From Tolypothrix sp. PCC 7712 (lineage in GTDB: Bacteria > Cyanobacteriota > Cyanobacteriia > Cyanobacteriales > Nostocaceae), in contig NZ_CP063785.1 in assembly GCF_025860405.1 (NCBI RefSeq), positions 1,426,001 to 1,490,000 on the forward strand: a DNA stretch of 64,000 nucleotides, in the 5' to 3' direction. Below the pieces are notes generated by a model that saw nothing but the letters and a program-made list of their open reading frames with translations, was not told the origin of the DNA and made no database searches. Position numbers and translations under genes: made by a program. Of this stretch, positions 35,210 to 45,149 are shown one piece after another (within the stretch, counting starts at the first letter, position 1; each line of letters starts with the position of its first letter).

Positions 35210-38200
35210 ATGAAGCTCCCAATTAAACTTCAGGATTTATTGCAACAGAATGAAAGCGCAATTGTAGCAGCTAGCACATTTTTTAGCCAAAAAATAGCAT
35301 TGCTAGATTGTACAGGAGTGGTAACAGTCACTTCCGAACAACTAGCGCTTTTATTTTCCAGCATTCCTGAAGATTGGGAATTCCAAGAATTTTCAGAAAT
35401 TCTCAACTTATCTACTGTTAATTCAATTTTCAATCACCAACTTCAAGAATGGATTAATCAACGCTTAGGACACACTCAACCCCAGTCCTCAATTACAAAT
35501 GCCGAATTATCTAATACGAATGAACTCGATATTTTCAACTTCCGCAACGAAGTAATTGGCGACTACCGCCGCTATATAGAAAGCTTCCTCAAAATCCGCG
35601 ACTCCAAAGTCAAAGAATTTGTAGACGCAGAATTAGACAAAGGACAACTCTGGACAGATCCCCTAGTACAACTCAATCCCAGCTATAAAAAAGGTGCAAC
35701 AGTCAAAGAATTAGTACAACAGCAAACCCTCCATCCAGACAGCGAAAACTACTTCTGCAAAAAAGACGGTACACCTTTTACTTTCCATTACCACCAAAAG
35801 CAAGCATTTGAAACCGCACAACGCCAAGAACCCTACGTTGTCACTACAGGCACAGGTTCCGGTAAAAGCATGACTTACGTCGTGCCTATTTTTGATGATT
35901 TACTGCGTCATCCCGAAATTTCCGGAGTCAGGGCAATATTGGTTTATCCCATGAATGCCTTAATTAACTCCCAAAAAGAAGAACTCGACAAATTTTTACG
36001 CCAAGTTCCCAATACTCACATTCGCGTCGAACAATACACCGGACAAGAAAGTTTAACCAGGAAAACCGAAATTCAAAACAACCCACCCCATATTTTGCTG
36101 ACCAACTACGTGATGTTAGAGTTAATGCTCTCACGCACTCACGAAAATAAACTGGTCGAATCTGCAAATTTAAAATTCTTGGTACTGGATGAATTACATA
36201 CCTATCGAGGGCGACAAGGCGCAGATGTTGCCATCTTAATTCGTAAACTCCGGCAACGCAGCAAAAGTAATGACGAATTACTCTGCATTGGCACCAGCGC
36301 CACCATGTCAACGGAAGGTTCTCGTCAACAACGCCGTCAGGTAGTAGCAGATGTGGCTAGTAAGTTATTTGGTGTAGAAATCAAACCCAGCAACGTCATT
36401 GATGAGACTCTAGAACGTTCTATCCAACGTGCTGAACCTACCATTGAACAACTGCGTCAAGCAATTTTGGCAGGCTTACCAAGCGATTTAGAACAGACAC
36501 CAACAGAATTTCAAAATCATCCCCTAAGCTATTGGATAGAGATGAACTTCGGTTTAGAAGCAAGAGAAGGGCATCTCGTCCGCCGTCAACCCATTAGTTT
36601 AGAAACAGGTGCAACCAAACTTGCCGAACAAACCCAGCTTCCAGAGGAAACTTGTTTAACAGTTCTCAAACAGATGTTCCTCTGGGGAAGCAAAACCAAA
36701 GGACTGGCATTTCGCCTGCATCAGTTCATTTCCCAAGGGGGAAGCGTTTACGCCACAATTGAAAATCGAGACAAACGCCATTTCACCCTAGAAGGACAAT
36801 ATACAACCACCGATAACCGCCTGCTTTATCCCCTGGTTTTTTGCCGAGAATGCGGACAGGATTACTATGTCGTGCGCTACGATGCCGATAAGCACATCAT
36901 CCTACCCCAGTTGCCCACAGCATTAGATATCAGTCCTGACGATGCAGATATCACGGAAGGTTATCTTACCCTAGATGAACCAGGACTATGGGATACAGGC
37001 GATGAAGATAGACTTCCTGACTCTTGGTTCAGTGAAACCAAAAAGAAAGGACGGGTTGCTAAAAAAGACTTTGCGCCGTTTATTCCTCGTAAGCTGCAAG
37101 TCCTAGCCAATGGTAAAGTTACATCCTCTCTGTTACAAGGAACCACTTGTTGGTTTATTCCCAAACCCTTTCTTACCTGTCTCAACTGCGGCGTACTCCA
37201 TGACAAGAAGCGCAACGAATTTACCAAACTCTCTCGCCTCAGCAGTGAAGGACGCAGTACCGCCACTACCTTGCTTTGCCTTTCTACCACCAGCCGCCTC
37301 AAGCAAGCCTTTACAGGGGAAAAAGCCAAAGCTGCCAAAATTCTCAGCTTTACCGATAACCGTCAAGATGCGTCTTTACAAGCCGGACATTTCAATGATT
37401 TTGTGCAAACCAGTTTTTTACGGGCTGCACTTTTAGGCGCAATTCAAGCTAAACAACAACTTACCCACAGCGAATTAGCTAGTGTAGTCATCCAGTACAT
37501 GGGAATTACTCAAAACGACTACGCCAAGCAACCAGCAGAATTTAGTGGTGGTAAGCGGCGCAATGAAGAAGCATTTCGCAAACTGATTGAATACCGCCTT
37601 TACGAAGACTTGCGTCGGGGATGGCGCATCGTCCAACCCAACCTCGAACAGTGCGGACTGTTAGTAATTGAGTATGACGGATTGCAAGAAGACTGTGCTG
37701 ACAACAACCTTTGGCAAAAACACCGCCATCCCCTGCTACTACAAGCCACTCCCCAACAACGTTTCGTAATTACACAAGCACTCCTCAACCATCTGCGGCG
37801 AGAATTAGCCATTGATGCCAAACTGTTGCAACCAGACCAAAAAGACTCACTTAGAAGCGAAGTTATTCAAATAATTAAAGAACCTTGGGTATTTGACGAG
37901 AACGAATATCTGCATTTAGCAACTTGGGCAACCATTAGCAGTGGTAGCGAGAGAGCCAAAGTCAAGCTTACCACTAGAAGTAAAATCGGAAGGTTTTTGC
38001 GATCGCCTAATACCTGGTCACTTCGTAGCCAACCTTTAACAGATACGGAATTTAACAGCTTAATCACCACTTTAGTTAGTGCTTTATGTGACGCTGGCTA
38101 TTTAGTGCAACAAAAATCTGAGGTACAGCTACAAATTAGTTCTCTACTGTGGAAAGCAAGCAACCTCAAGGAAATTCCCACCGACCCTTTAACATCGCGT

Positions 38201-40555
38201 CGCTTGCAAGGTAACGATCAAACAAGTATATCTGTTAACCAATTCTTCCAAGGATTCTACCAAACCAACGCCCTACAAATCCAAACAATGGAAGGGCGAG
38301 AACATACAGGACAAGTAAGCAATAAAGACCGTCAAGAACGAGAAGAAAAATTCCGCCAAGGACAATTAGCAGCATTGTTCTGTTCTCCGACAATGGAATT
38401 AGGCATCGACATTTCCGACCTCAGCGTTGTCCATCTACGGAACGTTCCCCCCAGTCCCGCCAATTATGCTCAACGCAGTGGTCGCGCTGGTAGAAGTGGG
38501 CAGGAAGCCTTAGTAATTACCTATGCTTCCATTGGTAGCGGTCACGACCAATACTTTTTCAAACGCCAAAATCAAATGGTAGCTGGGGTAGTTGCTCCAC
38601 CAAAACTAGAACTAGCCAACCAAGATTTAATTAAATCTCATGTGTATTCAATTTGGCTAGCACACACTGGGGTTTACTTGGAAGACTCCATGAATAAACT
38701 CTTAGATTTGGAACTAGAAGGTTATCCCCTCAAAGACAGTATTCGCCAACAACTTACCCTCAGCCCTGCCAAATTAGCCCAATGTCTGCAAGCTACTCAG
38801 TCCATTTTCTCAGACTTTTTCTGCCAAGAGGATTTGCAAAAAGCTTCCTGGTATTCTGTTAATTGGCTACAGCTAACTATTGACAACGCCCTGAATGCTT
38901 TTGACCGCGCCTGTAAGCGTTGGCGAGAATTGTACACAGAATCAGTCAAACAATTAGAATCTGCCCGCCGCACCATTGACCGTTCTGCTAGAGGTGATGT
39001 CACCCAGGAAGAACGCAGTAACGCCGAAGCACAGTCACGAGAAGCGCAACGACAAATTGACCTCCTCGTAGGACACACCCAAGGCAAGAGTAATTCCCAG
39101 TTTGAATTTTATCCCTATCGCTACTTTGCCGCCGAGGGATTTTTACCAGGATTCAACTTCCCCCGTCTACCAGTCCGGGCATTTATTCCCGCTGGTGAAG
39201 GTGGTGAATTCATTTCTCGCCCGCGCTCAATGGCATTACGAGAATTTGCTCCTAGTAATATTCTTTACTATGAAGGCAGTAAATTTATGGTAGCCAAAAC
39301 TAAAGTTCCTGTTGGTGGTATTGAAGGCGAGTATAAGCGGGTGAGCGTTTGTGCTAATTGTGGCTATTATCACGACGGTGATTTTCGTGATACCTGCGAA
39401 AACTGTGGTTTAGAAATTAAACCTGATGTTCATAACAATGTAGCTAAATTGACTCGTGTGCTACCAATGGAAACTGCGATCGCTCGCCGTCGAGAACGTA
39501 TTACCTGCGACGAAGAAGAACGGCTCAAGTACGGCTACAACATTACAACCCATTTCCGCTACGCCAATCAAAAACGAGAATCCGCGATCGTCCAAGCTGC
39601 TGATGCTACGCCACTATTCAAGTTAACCTATGGAGCCACTGCTACCATCTGGCGAATTAATCGCGGACTGAAGAAGAATAGAGAAGACCGAGGATTTAAG
39701 CTTAATCCGACAACGGGTGTATGGGGGGACAATAAAAACCCACAGGCTCAACAAACCCCTGACAGCCTGCACGCTGAAGTTAATTTAATGGTCGATGATA
39801 CTTGTAATATCTTGGTGGTTGAACCCTTAAATATTCCTGCTGATAACAGAGAAGCTTTTATTACTACCCTGCAATATGTTTTAGAAACAGCAATCCAAGC
39901 CGTCTACAAATTAGAAGCTGATGAACTTGATTCAGAACGGCTAGGTGCAGGTAAATATCTGCTTTTCTGGGAAGCTGCTGAAGGTGGCGCAGGCGTATTA
40001 TCTCAACTTTTAGAAAAACCAGAAGCATTTAAAAAAATTGCTGATGCGGCTTTAGATATTTGTCATTTCACGCAACCAAAAGAAAGTTGTATTCAAGCTT
40101 GTTATGAATGTTTGCTTTCCTACCGCAACCAATTCGACCATGCGCTGATAAACCGTCATCTAATTAAACCCTGGCTTGACCTACTACTGGAGAGTAGCGT
40201 TATTACTCAAACCAAAGGACTTTCTCGTGATCAGCAATATCAAAAACTGCTGCAACAAACAGACCCCAACTCTGATTTTGAGCGCGTGGTGTTACAGGAG
40301 ATTTATCAACGCGGGTATAAATTACCTGATGCTGGCCAAAAGTTGATTCCAGAAGCCAACTGTAAGCCAGATTTTGTGTATGAGCAGGAGGCGATCGCAC
40401 TTTTCTGTGACGGGTCAGTTCATGATAGTCCTGATAAACGCAAGCAAGACCAAATTGAGCGGGATAATCTCAGATACGACACAAATTACACTGTCATAAC
40501 GCTGCGGCATGATGAGGATTGGGGAGGGAAGTTAGTAATTTTGGGGAGTTTGTGA
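35210..40555 (+). CDS. giant DEAD/DEAH helicase-DUF1998 protein with Vsr-like C-terminus (DrmA-DrmB/DruE-like)
   Basis: Encodes 1,781 residues. Helicase motifs: TTGTGSGKS (212-220), YPMNALINSQ, LDELHTYRG (326-334), GTSATM, and LGIDISDL...NYAQRSGRAGR near 1,085. The rear half has DUF1998-type Cys clusters: CANCGYY with CENCGLE, and CIQACYECLLSYRNQ. The final 110 residues read KPDFVYEQEAIALFCDG with a downstream HD and TVITLR, as in Vsr/DUF559-type nucleases. Length equals DrmA plus DrmB, suggesting a fusion; MrfA/YprA and Druantia DruE are alternatives of the same superfamily. Expected role: translocating effector of the defence set. ATG 35210 was chosen; TTG 35171 overlaps the previous gene. 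Confidence 0.8.
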   Translation: MKLPIKLQDLLQQNESAIVAASTFFSQKIALLDCTGVVTVTSEQLALLFSSIPEDWEFQEFSEILNLSTVNSIFNHQLQEWINQRLGHTQPQSSITNAELSNTNELDIFNFRNEVIGDYRRYIESFLKIRDSKVKEFVDAELDKGQLWTDPLVQLNPSYKKGATVKELVQQQTLHPDSENYFCKKDGTPFTFHYHQKQAFETAQRQEPYVVTTGTGSGKSMTYVVPIFDDLLRHPEISGVRAILVYPMNALINSQKEELDKFLRQVPNTHIRVEQYTGQESLTRKTEIQNNPPHILLTNYVMLELMLSRTHENKLVESANLKFLVLDELHTYRGRQGADVAILIRKLRQRSKSNDELLCIGTSATMSTEGSRQQRRQVVADVASKLFGVEIKPSNVIDETLERSIQRAEPTIEQLRQAILAGLPSDLEQTPTEFQNHPLSYWIEMNFGLEAREGHLVRRQPISLETGATKLAEQTQLPEETCLTVLKQMFLWGSKTKGLAFRLHQFISQGGSVYATIENRDKRHFTLEGQYTTTDNRLLYPLVFCRECGQDYYVVRYDADKHIILPQLPTALDISPDDADITEGYLTLDEPGLWDTGDEDRLPDSWFSETKKKGRVAKKDFAPFIPRKLQVLANGKVTSSLLQGTTCWFIPKPFLTCLNCGVLHDKKRNEFTKLSRLSSEGRSTATTLLCLSTTSRLKQAFTGEKAKAAKILSFTDNRQDASLQAGHFNDFVQTSFLRAALLGAIQAKQQLTHSELASVVIQYMGITQNDYAKQPAEFSGGKRRNEEAFRKLIEYRLYEDLRRGWRIVQPNLEQCGLLVIEYDGLQEDCADNNLWQKHRHPLLLQATPQQRFVITQALLNHLRRELAIDAKLLQPDQKDSLRSEVIQIIKEPWVFDENEYLHLATWATISSGSERAKVKLTTRSKIGRFLRSPNTWSLRSQPLTDTEFNSLITTLVSALCDAGYLVQQKSEVQLQISSLLWKASNLKEIPTDPLTSRRLQGNDQTSISVNQFFQGFYQTNALQIQTMEGREHTGQVSNKDRQEREEKFRQGQLAALFCSPTMELGIDISDLSVVHLRNVPPSPANYAQRSGRAGRSGQEALVITYASIGSGHDQYFFKRQNQMVAGVVAPPKLELANQDLIKSHVYSIWLAHTGVYLEDSMNKLLDLELEGYPLKDSIRQQLTLSPAKLAQCLQATQSIFSDFFCQEDLQKASWYSVNWLQLTIDNALNAFDRACKRWRELYTESVKQLESARRTIDRSARGDVTQEERSNAEAQSREAQRQIDLLVGHTQGKSNSQFEFYPYRYFAAEGFLPGFNFPRLPVRAFIPAGEGGEFISRPRSMALREFAPSNILYYEGSKFMVAKTKVPVGGIEGEYKRVSVCANCGYYHDGDFRDTCENCGLEIKPDVHNNVAKLTRVLPMETAIARRRERITCDEEERLKYGYNITTHFRYANQKRESAIVQAADATPLFKLTYGATATIWRINRGLKKNREDRGFKLNPTTGVWGDNKNPQAQQTPDSLHAEVNLMVDDTCNILVVEPLNIPADNREAFITTLQYVLETAIQAVYKLEADELDSERLGAGKYLLFWEAAEGGAGVLSQLLEKPEAFKKIADAALDICHFTQPKESCIQACYECLLSYRNQFDHALINRHLIKPWLDLLLESSVITQTKGLSRDQQYQKLLQQTDPNSDFERVVLQEIYQRGYKLPDAGQKLIPEANCKPDFVYEQEAIALFCDGSVHDSPDKRKQDQIERDNLRYDTNYTVITLRHDEDWGGKLVILGSL

Positions 40556-40736
40556 GTTATGAGTTAATAATTTGTAATCATTATTGTTTCGCTCTTGCAT
40601 CAATACGAGATGAATTAGCTAAGTTGAAATATTTCTCTATACTTTAATTTTAATTACAGGTTTGCAACAAAAATAGCCTGTAAAATGATATGAGAAATAC
40701 TTTTAGCTTGTAATGTAGGCGTTGTTCCAATCTCTC

Positions 40737-43700
40737 TTATTTTGGTTCTTCTATCACACCTTCGAGAAAAGCGATCGCACCTTTACCCCAAGGGTTTTGT
40801 TCTGTAAAATGCTCGCTAATTTTGATTGCCGCCTTTTTACCTCCATTCCAGAGGCGTTTAAGTTGCAGAAATTTTTGCCAGTTTAACGCTTGTTCTTTCG
40901 CTTTGACATCAATGATGTGATAGGCATCTGTTTCATTTGCAATATCTGGATATTCTTGTTGTAAATTGTGGATAAATTGCTTGAAGTGAGTTAACAAATC
41001 CTCAAAATTCTGTTCAGTTGTGTTGATATTTTGTGTAAACTGCTGCTGACTGCCTTCAGCAGCATAGTTAACCCCAATGGTTGCGTGTTGTTGATTAAAA
41101 ATAGGCGATTGTTCTGACATGATGGTAAGCTTTTCTAAAGATGCTATATATACTTTACTAGAAATAGTTGAGGACACAGGCTGCTCAACTTGTAGCTTAA
41201 ATAAGCTTTGGAGTTGCTGTTTTTCTGAATCTGATAAGTCTGACATAGCTAAAATGATGGGTAATTCATCTTGTAAAAGCAACTGACTAACTTTCTCTAT
41301 CTCTCCATCGCGTAATAGCCTTCTTATTGCCCAAATTCTTTCAGCATCTATACGTCTATCTGTAATAGGTAATTGGCTACTGACATCTGCAACTTGTTGA
41401 GAATTGCATTCGTCGTTGACTTTGATACGTAATTCTGAAGCAAGTTCCTCCAACCAAAGGCGAGCCGCAAATGGTGGATTTCTTTCACTCAATGCCTGCT
41501 CTACCGTGTTGACGCTACTCTCTAAGTACTGCAATCGAGATTTGAAAAGATTAGGTTCTACAACAAGATAAGACAATAAATCTTTGATATCCTGACTCTC
41601 AGGATATTGCGTAATAATTGCAAAAGCAATATACCAGAAATTGCTTTTTTGAATAGATAAAATATGACAAACACTTCTAGCTTGTTCTTCAGAATTAAGT
41701 GCAAATTCTATTAGCAAGTCTGAATCTTTTTCTTGATTAATTATTCTGTGGAGATGCCAGCTTATAAAAGAATGTTCTCGGGTATCTTGTAGAGCGACTT
41801 TCAAGGGTATGCAGATAGCAAGTCTACGATTATTACTATATAGAAACTCCCAAAATTCTCTTTGATGATTACTATTAATTGGGTTCCAGCATTTATACTC
41901 TGTCAGTTGTTTCACAAGTAATTGCTCTAGAAGTCTGAACCCCTGTGCAATATTAGCCTGCACAAGATGCAGGGCAAGCCGATCAAAATAGTAATCTTGA
42001 TCTGATGTATCACTTGCTTCTAAACACTTCCAGGCGAACTCAGCCAGCTTTCCATCAACTGCTTTTTCAGGATGGAGCCAAATGAAAAAAGATTTCACCA
42101 CTGCTGCTGCATTTTCTAAATCTGAACCTGCTATAGCTTCCAACAAGTAGAGATATTCGCTTGAATTAAGACAGTTAAGCCATTTGCCGTGTTCAAGGAT
42201 GTATTCAACATCTTTGGGATCAACGCGCTTGTTTCGGATTAATGTCACCATTCGATTGACCCCTGTAATATCACCTCCAAGTTGCTGAGTAGCACAAACT
42301 ATTGCTTCAGCTTTAACCTGACCTGACTGTGTAAGCTGATCCAAATAGTCACTGACAAACTGGCGATCAATCTGACTTAAACCCCCAAAGTAAGCTGAAA
42401 AGACATTAATACCATCTTTTCTCATACCAAGTTGTTCGATCTGCGCTAACCATCTTCGTTCAGAATCAAGCTTTCCAAGCCAGAAGCAGAAATTGTGTGC
42501 CTCTTGTGCTTCCACAGAACAAAGCCACTCTAGTAGTTCTGTTGTTAGAACTGATGGCTTGCTAATTACTTCTTCTGCAAGTGTTTGCGCTTCTTTTTCG
42601 GATCGATATATATGTTTTCCATTTTCATCTAGTTCATAATCATTATGGCTTCTTGTCCAATTACTTGCCCAACGTTTTAGTCTAATTGCAAATTCAGCAG
42701 TATTTAGTGACTCAATTAGAGTATTGATATTTTCAAGTAGTTTTTCAACTTCAATTCTCGTTTCTGGATTGAACTGATTATTATCTTTTTTATAAAAATC
42801 ATAGACAGAATGTAGAGCATCAGCTAGTTTGGAAATTGCTAAGGGAATTTGTTGATTAGTAACCCAATCCACAGCAGTTTGGAATACTGAAACTGTTATT
42901 TCTGGTGAAAATTGGAGCATTGAGAATTCAGCAATCGCTGTTGGAAGTGCAAGTCTTGCTGCATCAGCTACTTGAGGCTCGTCGGATTGGACTAACTCAA
43001 CTAGAAGTGTGAGTAAAGACTTTTGATAACTCCAAACATCTCCCCAAGTCATTTGAGGTCTTGGATCGAAGGGTTGATTTCCTCTACCCTCATGAAGAAA
43101 GTGATAACCCAATCGGTTGAGAGTAGTCTTGATGACCTCAATGGCAAGTAGGCGTGATGCGACAGTAGCTTTAGCTGATGCAAATTTCTTCAACAGATCA
43201 AGTCTGTATTTGAGAGATAATGGTACTTGTGGATGAAGTGGACGGAAGCACTGGCAGAATTTGCTAGTAGCACTGCTGTTGTTGTAATTAGCTGGCTCAG
43301 TTTCGGCAAGCAGTCCTAAATAATAGAGCGCTCTTAAACTTGTTCTTTCACGAAATATTAGTTCTTCAAGTGCCCATACTAAACTATCTCGTTGTGAGTA
43401 TTGCAAAGATTTAAGATATTCAAAAGTTGCAGATCCTAAACATTGCTGAATAAGGTTTATAGTCTTATCTGGATTTGCACAAGCTGCTAGGTGTAGTATT
43501 TCCCGATTAGCAAGTGCTGTGGGTAAGTCTGGAAGTAATCCACTTGAGCCAAATATTTCTTTCCAGAACCAAGCAATCTTTGATGATTGTAGCTCTTGTA
43601 GTCGCTGAATCAACCGCGATCGCTCTTTCTGACTTAAATCAGCAAATAATGCTAAAAACTCGGAACGGCGACCTTGGAGTAAAGAAGCAGCAAGATGGTT

Positions 43701-45128
43701 TGCAAGTAGCGGAGGAGTAACTTCAGCGTACAAGCCTCGAATTTGCAAAAAACCTGCTTTTGCTAGGCTCTTGATTGCTCTAGTTACTTCATCAGATTGA
43801 AACTTTTGTCCAAACCACTTACATAAAACTCTTATTTCTCTGTTAGCTCTGCCTTCGATTTCAACATACTCTAGCAAACTCAATAACTTGAGAATTTCAA
43901 CGGCATAATTATCAATTAGGCTTCGAATTTCCTGCTCAAGAGCCATAGCAATTTGGTCTACAAAGCTTTCATGTTCTTTTCTAAGAGCAGATCCTCGCTT
44001 GGCTGCTAGTAATATTATCCCTGGATTACCCCCAGCCTGTTTGATAATCCACGACTCCATACCATAGTCAAAGTCAGCTTTAGAAGCTTTGAGAAGTTCT
44101 CTCGATTCCTCCTGTGAGAGAGGAGAAAGTTTAAGGTTCTTTACTCGCTCGTCTAAGCCAAAATTAATAGTAGGTGAGTTTTCTGAAGTTGGTAGTGTAA
44201 CTATAAGTTTCAGGCTAGTGGATGAAAGTATCTGATTAACCAGTTCTTTAATCTTGCTAGGATCGGGATCTTCAACAACAACTATCGTTTGTAAATCTGA
44301 AGATTCCAAATGAAGCAAATCACTTACTTCGATTGAACGATTCTTAGCAATTACAGTCTCAATAGCAAGATGCTTTGTTACTTCTAGTACAAGTCTCGTT
44401 TTCCCTATATCCTTTGCTCCTGAAAGTACTATTGCTCGGATATTGGGATTATCAACAAGTTTCCGCAACTCATTTAATTTCTCATCTCTCCCAGTTAGAG
44501 AAATATTTGCACCATAAATTTGCTTGTTTTCATGATGCTCAAACCAGGCTTTCTGCCATGTGGTAAATTTAGCCGTTGAGAAGAAGCTTGATCGTAACTG
44601 AGGAAGACTATTCAAAGCACTTGCCAAAAGTGCAGCTTCTACTACTTCAACAGCAACAACCTCAGTCTCATCGTAACCATCGAGAATTTTTGCTTTTAAT
44701 TCACTCTGTTCATCAAGTGTTAAATGTATGTTGATAAAAAGGACATATTTGTTTGGTTGGCGTTTATTTCTGTTAATAAAATCTTTGAGAGCGCCCTTTA
44801 AATCAGCCTTTAACTTTGAAAAAATTTCTGCTTTATTCCGAGCGGAAACATCACGATGCTTATATTGATAAACATTCCATCCAGAACTTAAGAAAGCTGA
44901 TAGGTGTTTTTGGGTAGGCGCTATTTCTACTGTCCACTCTGCATCCCTACCTCTATCTGGAACATATATGCGCTCAGTAAATGAAGGTAACGAGTAACAT
45001 TTTTTTCCAGCAGATGCCCATGCAATAGAATTACAAAGAAGCACAAAAGTTTGCGGAGAAAACTCTCGGCTGACAATACGCTCAATTTCTTCTGCACTAA
45101 TCGGCTGCCCATGAACCAATGAGGTCAT
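40737..45128 (-). CDS. STAND ATPase with N-terminal nuclease, Avs-like
   Basis: Encodes 1,463 residues from ATG 45128; the frame extends upstream into the IS66 element, which cannot be native. Residues 1-170 look like a PD-(D/E)XK (Mrr/Cap4-like) nuclease: GRDAEW (Asp62), then WNVYQYKHRD (Q88-x-K90). Residues 205-480 form the STAND ATPase: TGRDEKL, Walker A SGAKDIGKT (236-244), Walker B IVVVEDPDP, and a sensor region. The rest, about 900 residues, is helical repeat, with a Gln/Asn-rich linker (SPIFNQQHATIGVNYAAEG) near the end. In Avs proteins the repeat senses a phage protein, ATP binding drives assembly and the nuclease destroys DNA. The sensed ligand is unknown. Confidence 0.75.
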   Translation of the reverse strand: MTSLVHGQPISAEEIERIVSREFSPQTFVLLCNSIAWASAGKKCYSLPSFTERIYVPDRGRDAEWTVEIAPTQKHLSAFLSSGWNVYQYKHRDVSARNKAEIFSKLKADLKGALKDFINRNKRQPNKYVLFINIHLTLDEQSELKAKILDGYDETEVVAVEVVEAALLASALNSLPQLRSSFFSTAKFTTWQKAWFEHHENKQIYGANISLTGRDEKLNELRKLVDNPNIRAIVLSGAKDIGKTRLVLEVTKHLAIETVIAKNRSIEVSDLLHLESSDLQTIVVVEDPDPSKIKELVNQILSSTSLKLIVTLPTSENSPTINFGLDERVKNLKLSPLSQEESRELLKASKADFDYGMESWIIKQAGGNPGIILLAAKRGSALRKEHESFVDQIAMALEQEIRSLIDNYAVEILKLLSLLEYVEIEGRANREIRVLCKWFGQKFQSDEVTRAIKSLAKAGFLQIRGLYAEVTPPLLANHLAASLLQGRRSEFLALFADLSQKERSRLIQRLQELQSSKIAWFWKEIFGSSGLLPDLPTALANREILHLAACANPDKTINLIQQCLGSATFEYLKSLQYSQRDSLVWALEELIFRERTSLRALYYLGLLAETEPANYNNSSATSKFCQCFRPLHPQVPLSLKYRLDLLKKFASAKATVASRLLAIEVIKTTLNRLGYHFLHEGRGNQPFDPRPQMTWGDVWSYQKSLLTLLVELVQSDEPQVADAARLALPTAIAEFSMLQFSPEITVSVFQTAVDWVTNQQIPLAISKLADALHSVYDFYKKDNNQFNPETRIEVEKLLENINTLIESLNTAEFAIRLKRWASNWTRSHNDYELDENGKHIYRSEKEAQTLAEEVISKPSVLTTELLEWLCSVEAQEAHNFCFWLGKLDSERRWLAQIEQLGMRKDGINVFSAYFGGLSQIDRQFVSDYLDQLTQSGQVKAEAIVCATQQLGGDITGVNRMVTLIRNKRVDPKDVEYILEHGKWLNCLNSSEYLYLLEAIAGSDLENAAAVVKSFFIWLHPEKAVDGKLAEFAWKCLEASDTSDQDYYFDRLALHLVQANIAQGFRLLEQLLVKQLTEYKCWNPINSNHQREFWEFLYSNNRRLAICIPLKVALQDTREHSFISWHLHRIINQEKDSDLLIEFALNSEEQARSVCHILSIQKSNFWYIAFAIITQYPESQDIKDLLSYLVVEPNLFKSRLQYLESSVNTVEQALSERNPPFAARLWLEELASELRIKVNDECNSQQVADVSSQLPITDRRIDAERIWAIRRLLRDGEIEKVSQLLLQDELPIILAMSDLSDSEKQQLQSLFKLQVEQPVSSTISSKVYIASLEKLTIMSEQSPIFNQQHATIGVNYAAEGSQQQFTQNINTTEQNFEDLLTHFKQFIHNLQQEYPDIANETDAYHIIDVKAKEQALNWQKFLQLKRLWNGGKKAAIKISEHFTEQNPWGKGAIAFLEGVIEEPK

Positions 45129-45141
45129 CTTTACTCTCAAG

Positions 45142-45149
45142 AAAAAGTT
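45142..45149. repeat. IS66 target-site duplication, left copy
   Basis: AAAAAGTT directly abuts the left inverted repeat; the identical octamer abuts the right one at 46697-46704. Eight base pairs is the duplication size known for IS66. Confidence 0.85.

Noticed and set aside
27573..40555. BREX interpretation of the helicase-methyltransferase run
   Set aside because: No brxA, brxB, brxC or pglZ-like genes are present; the helicase order fits DISARM better.
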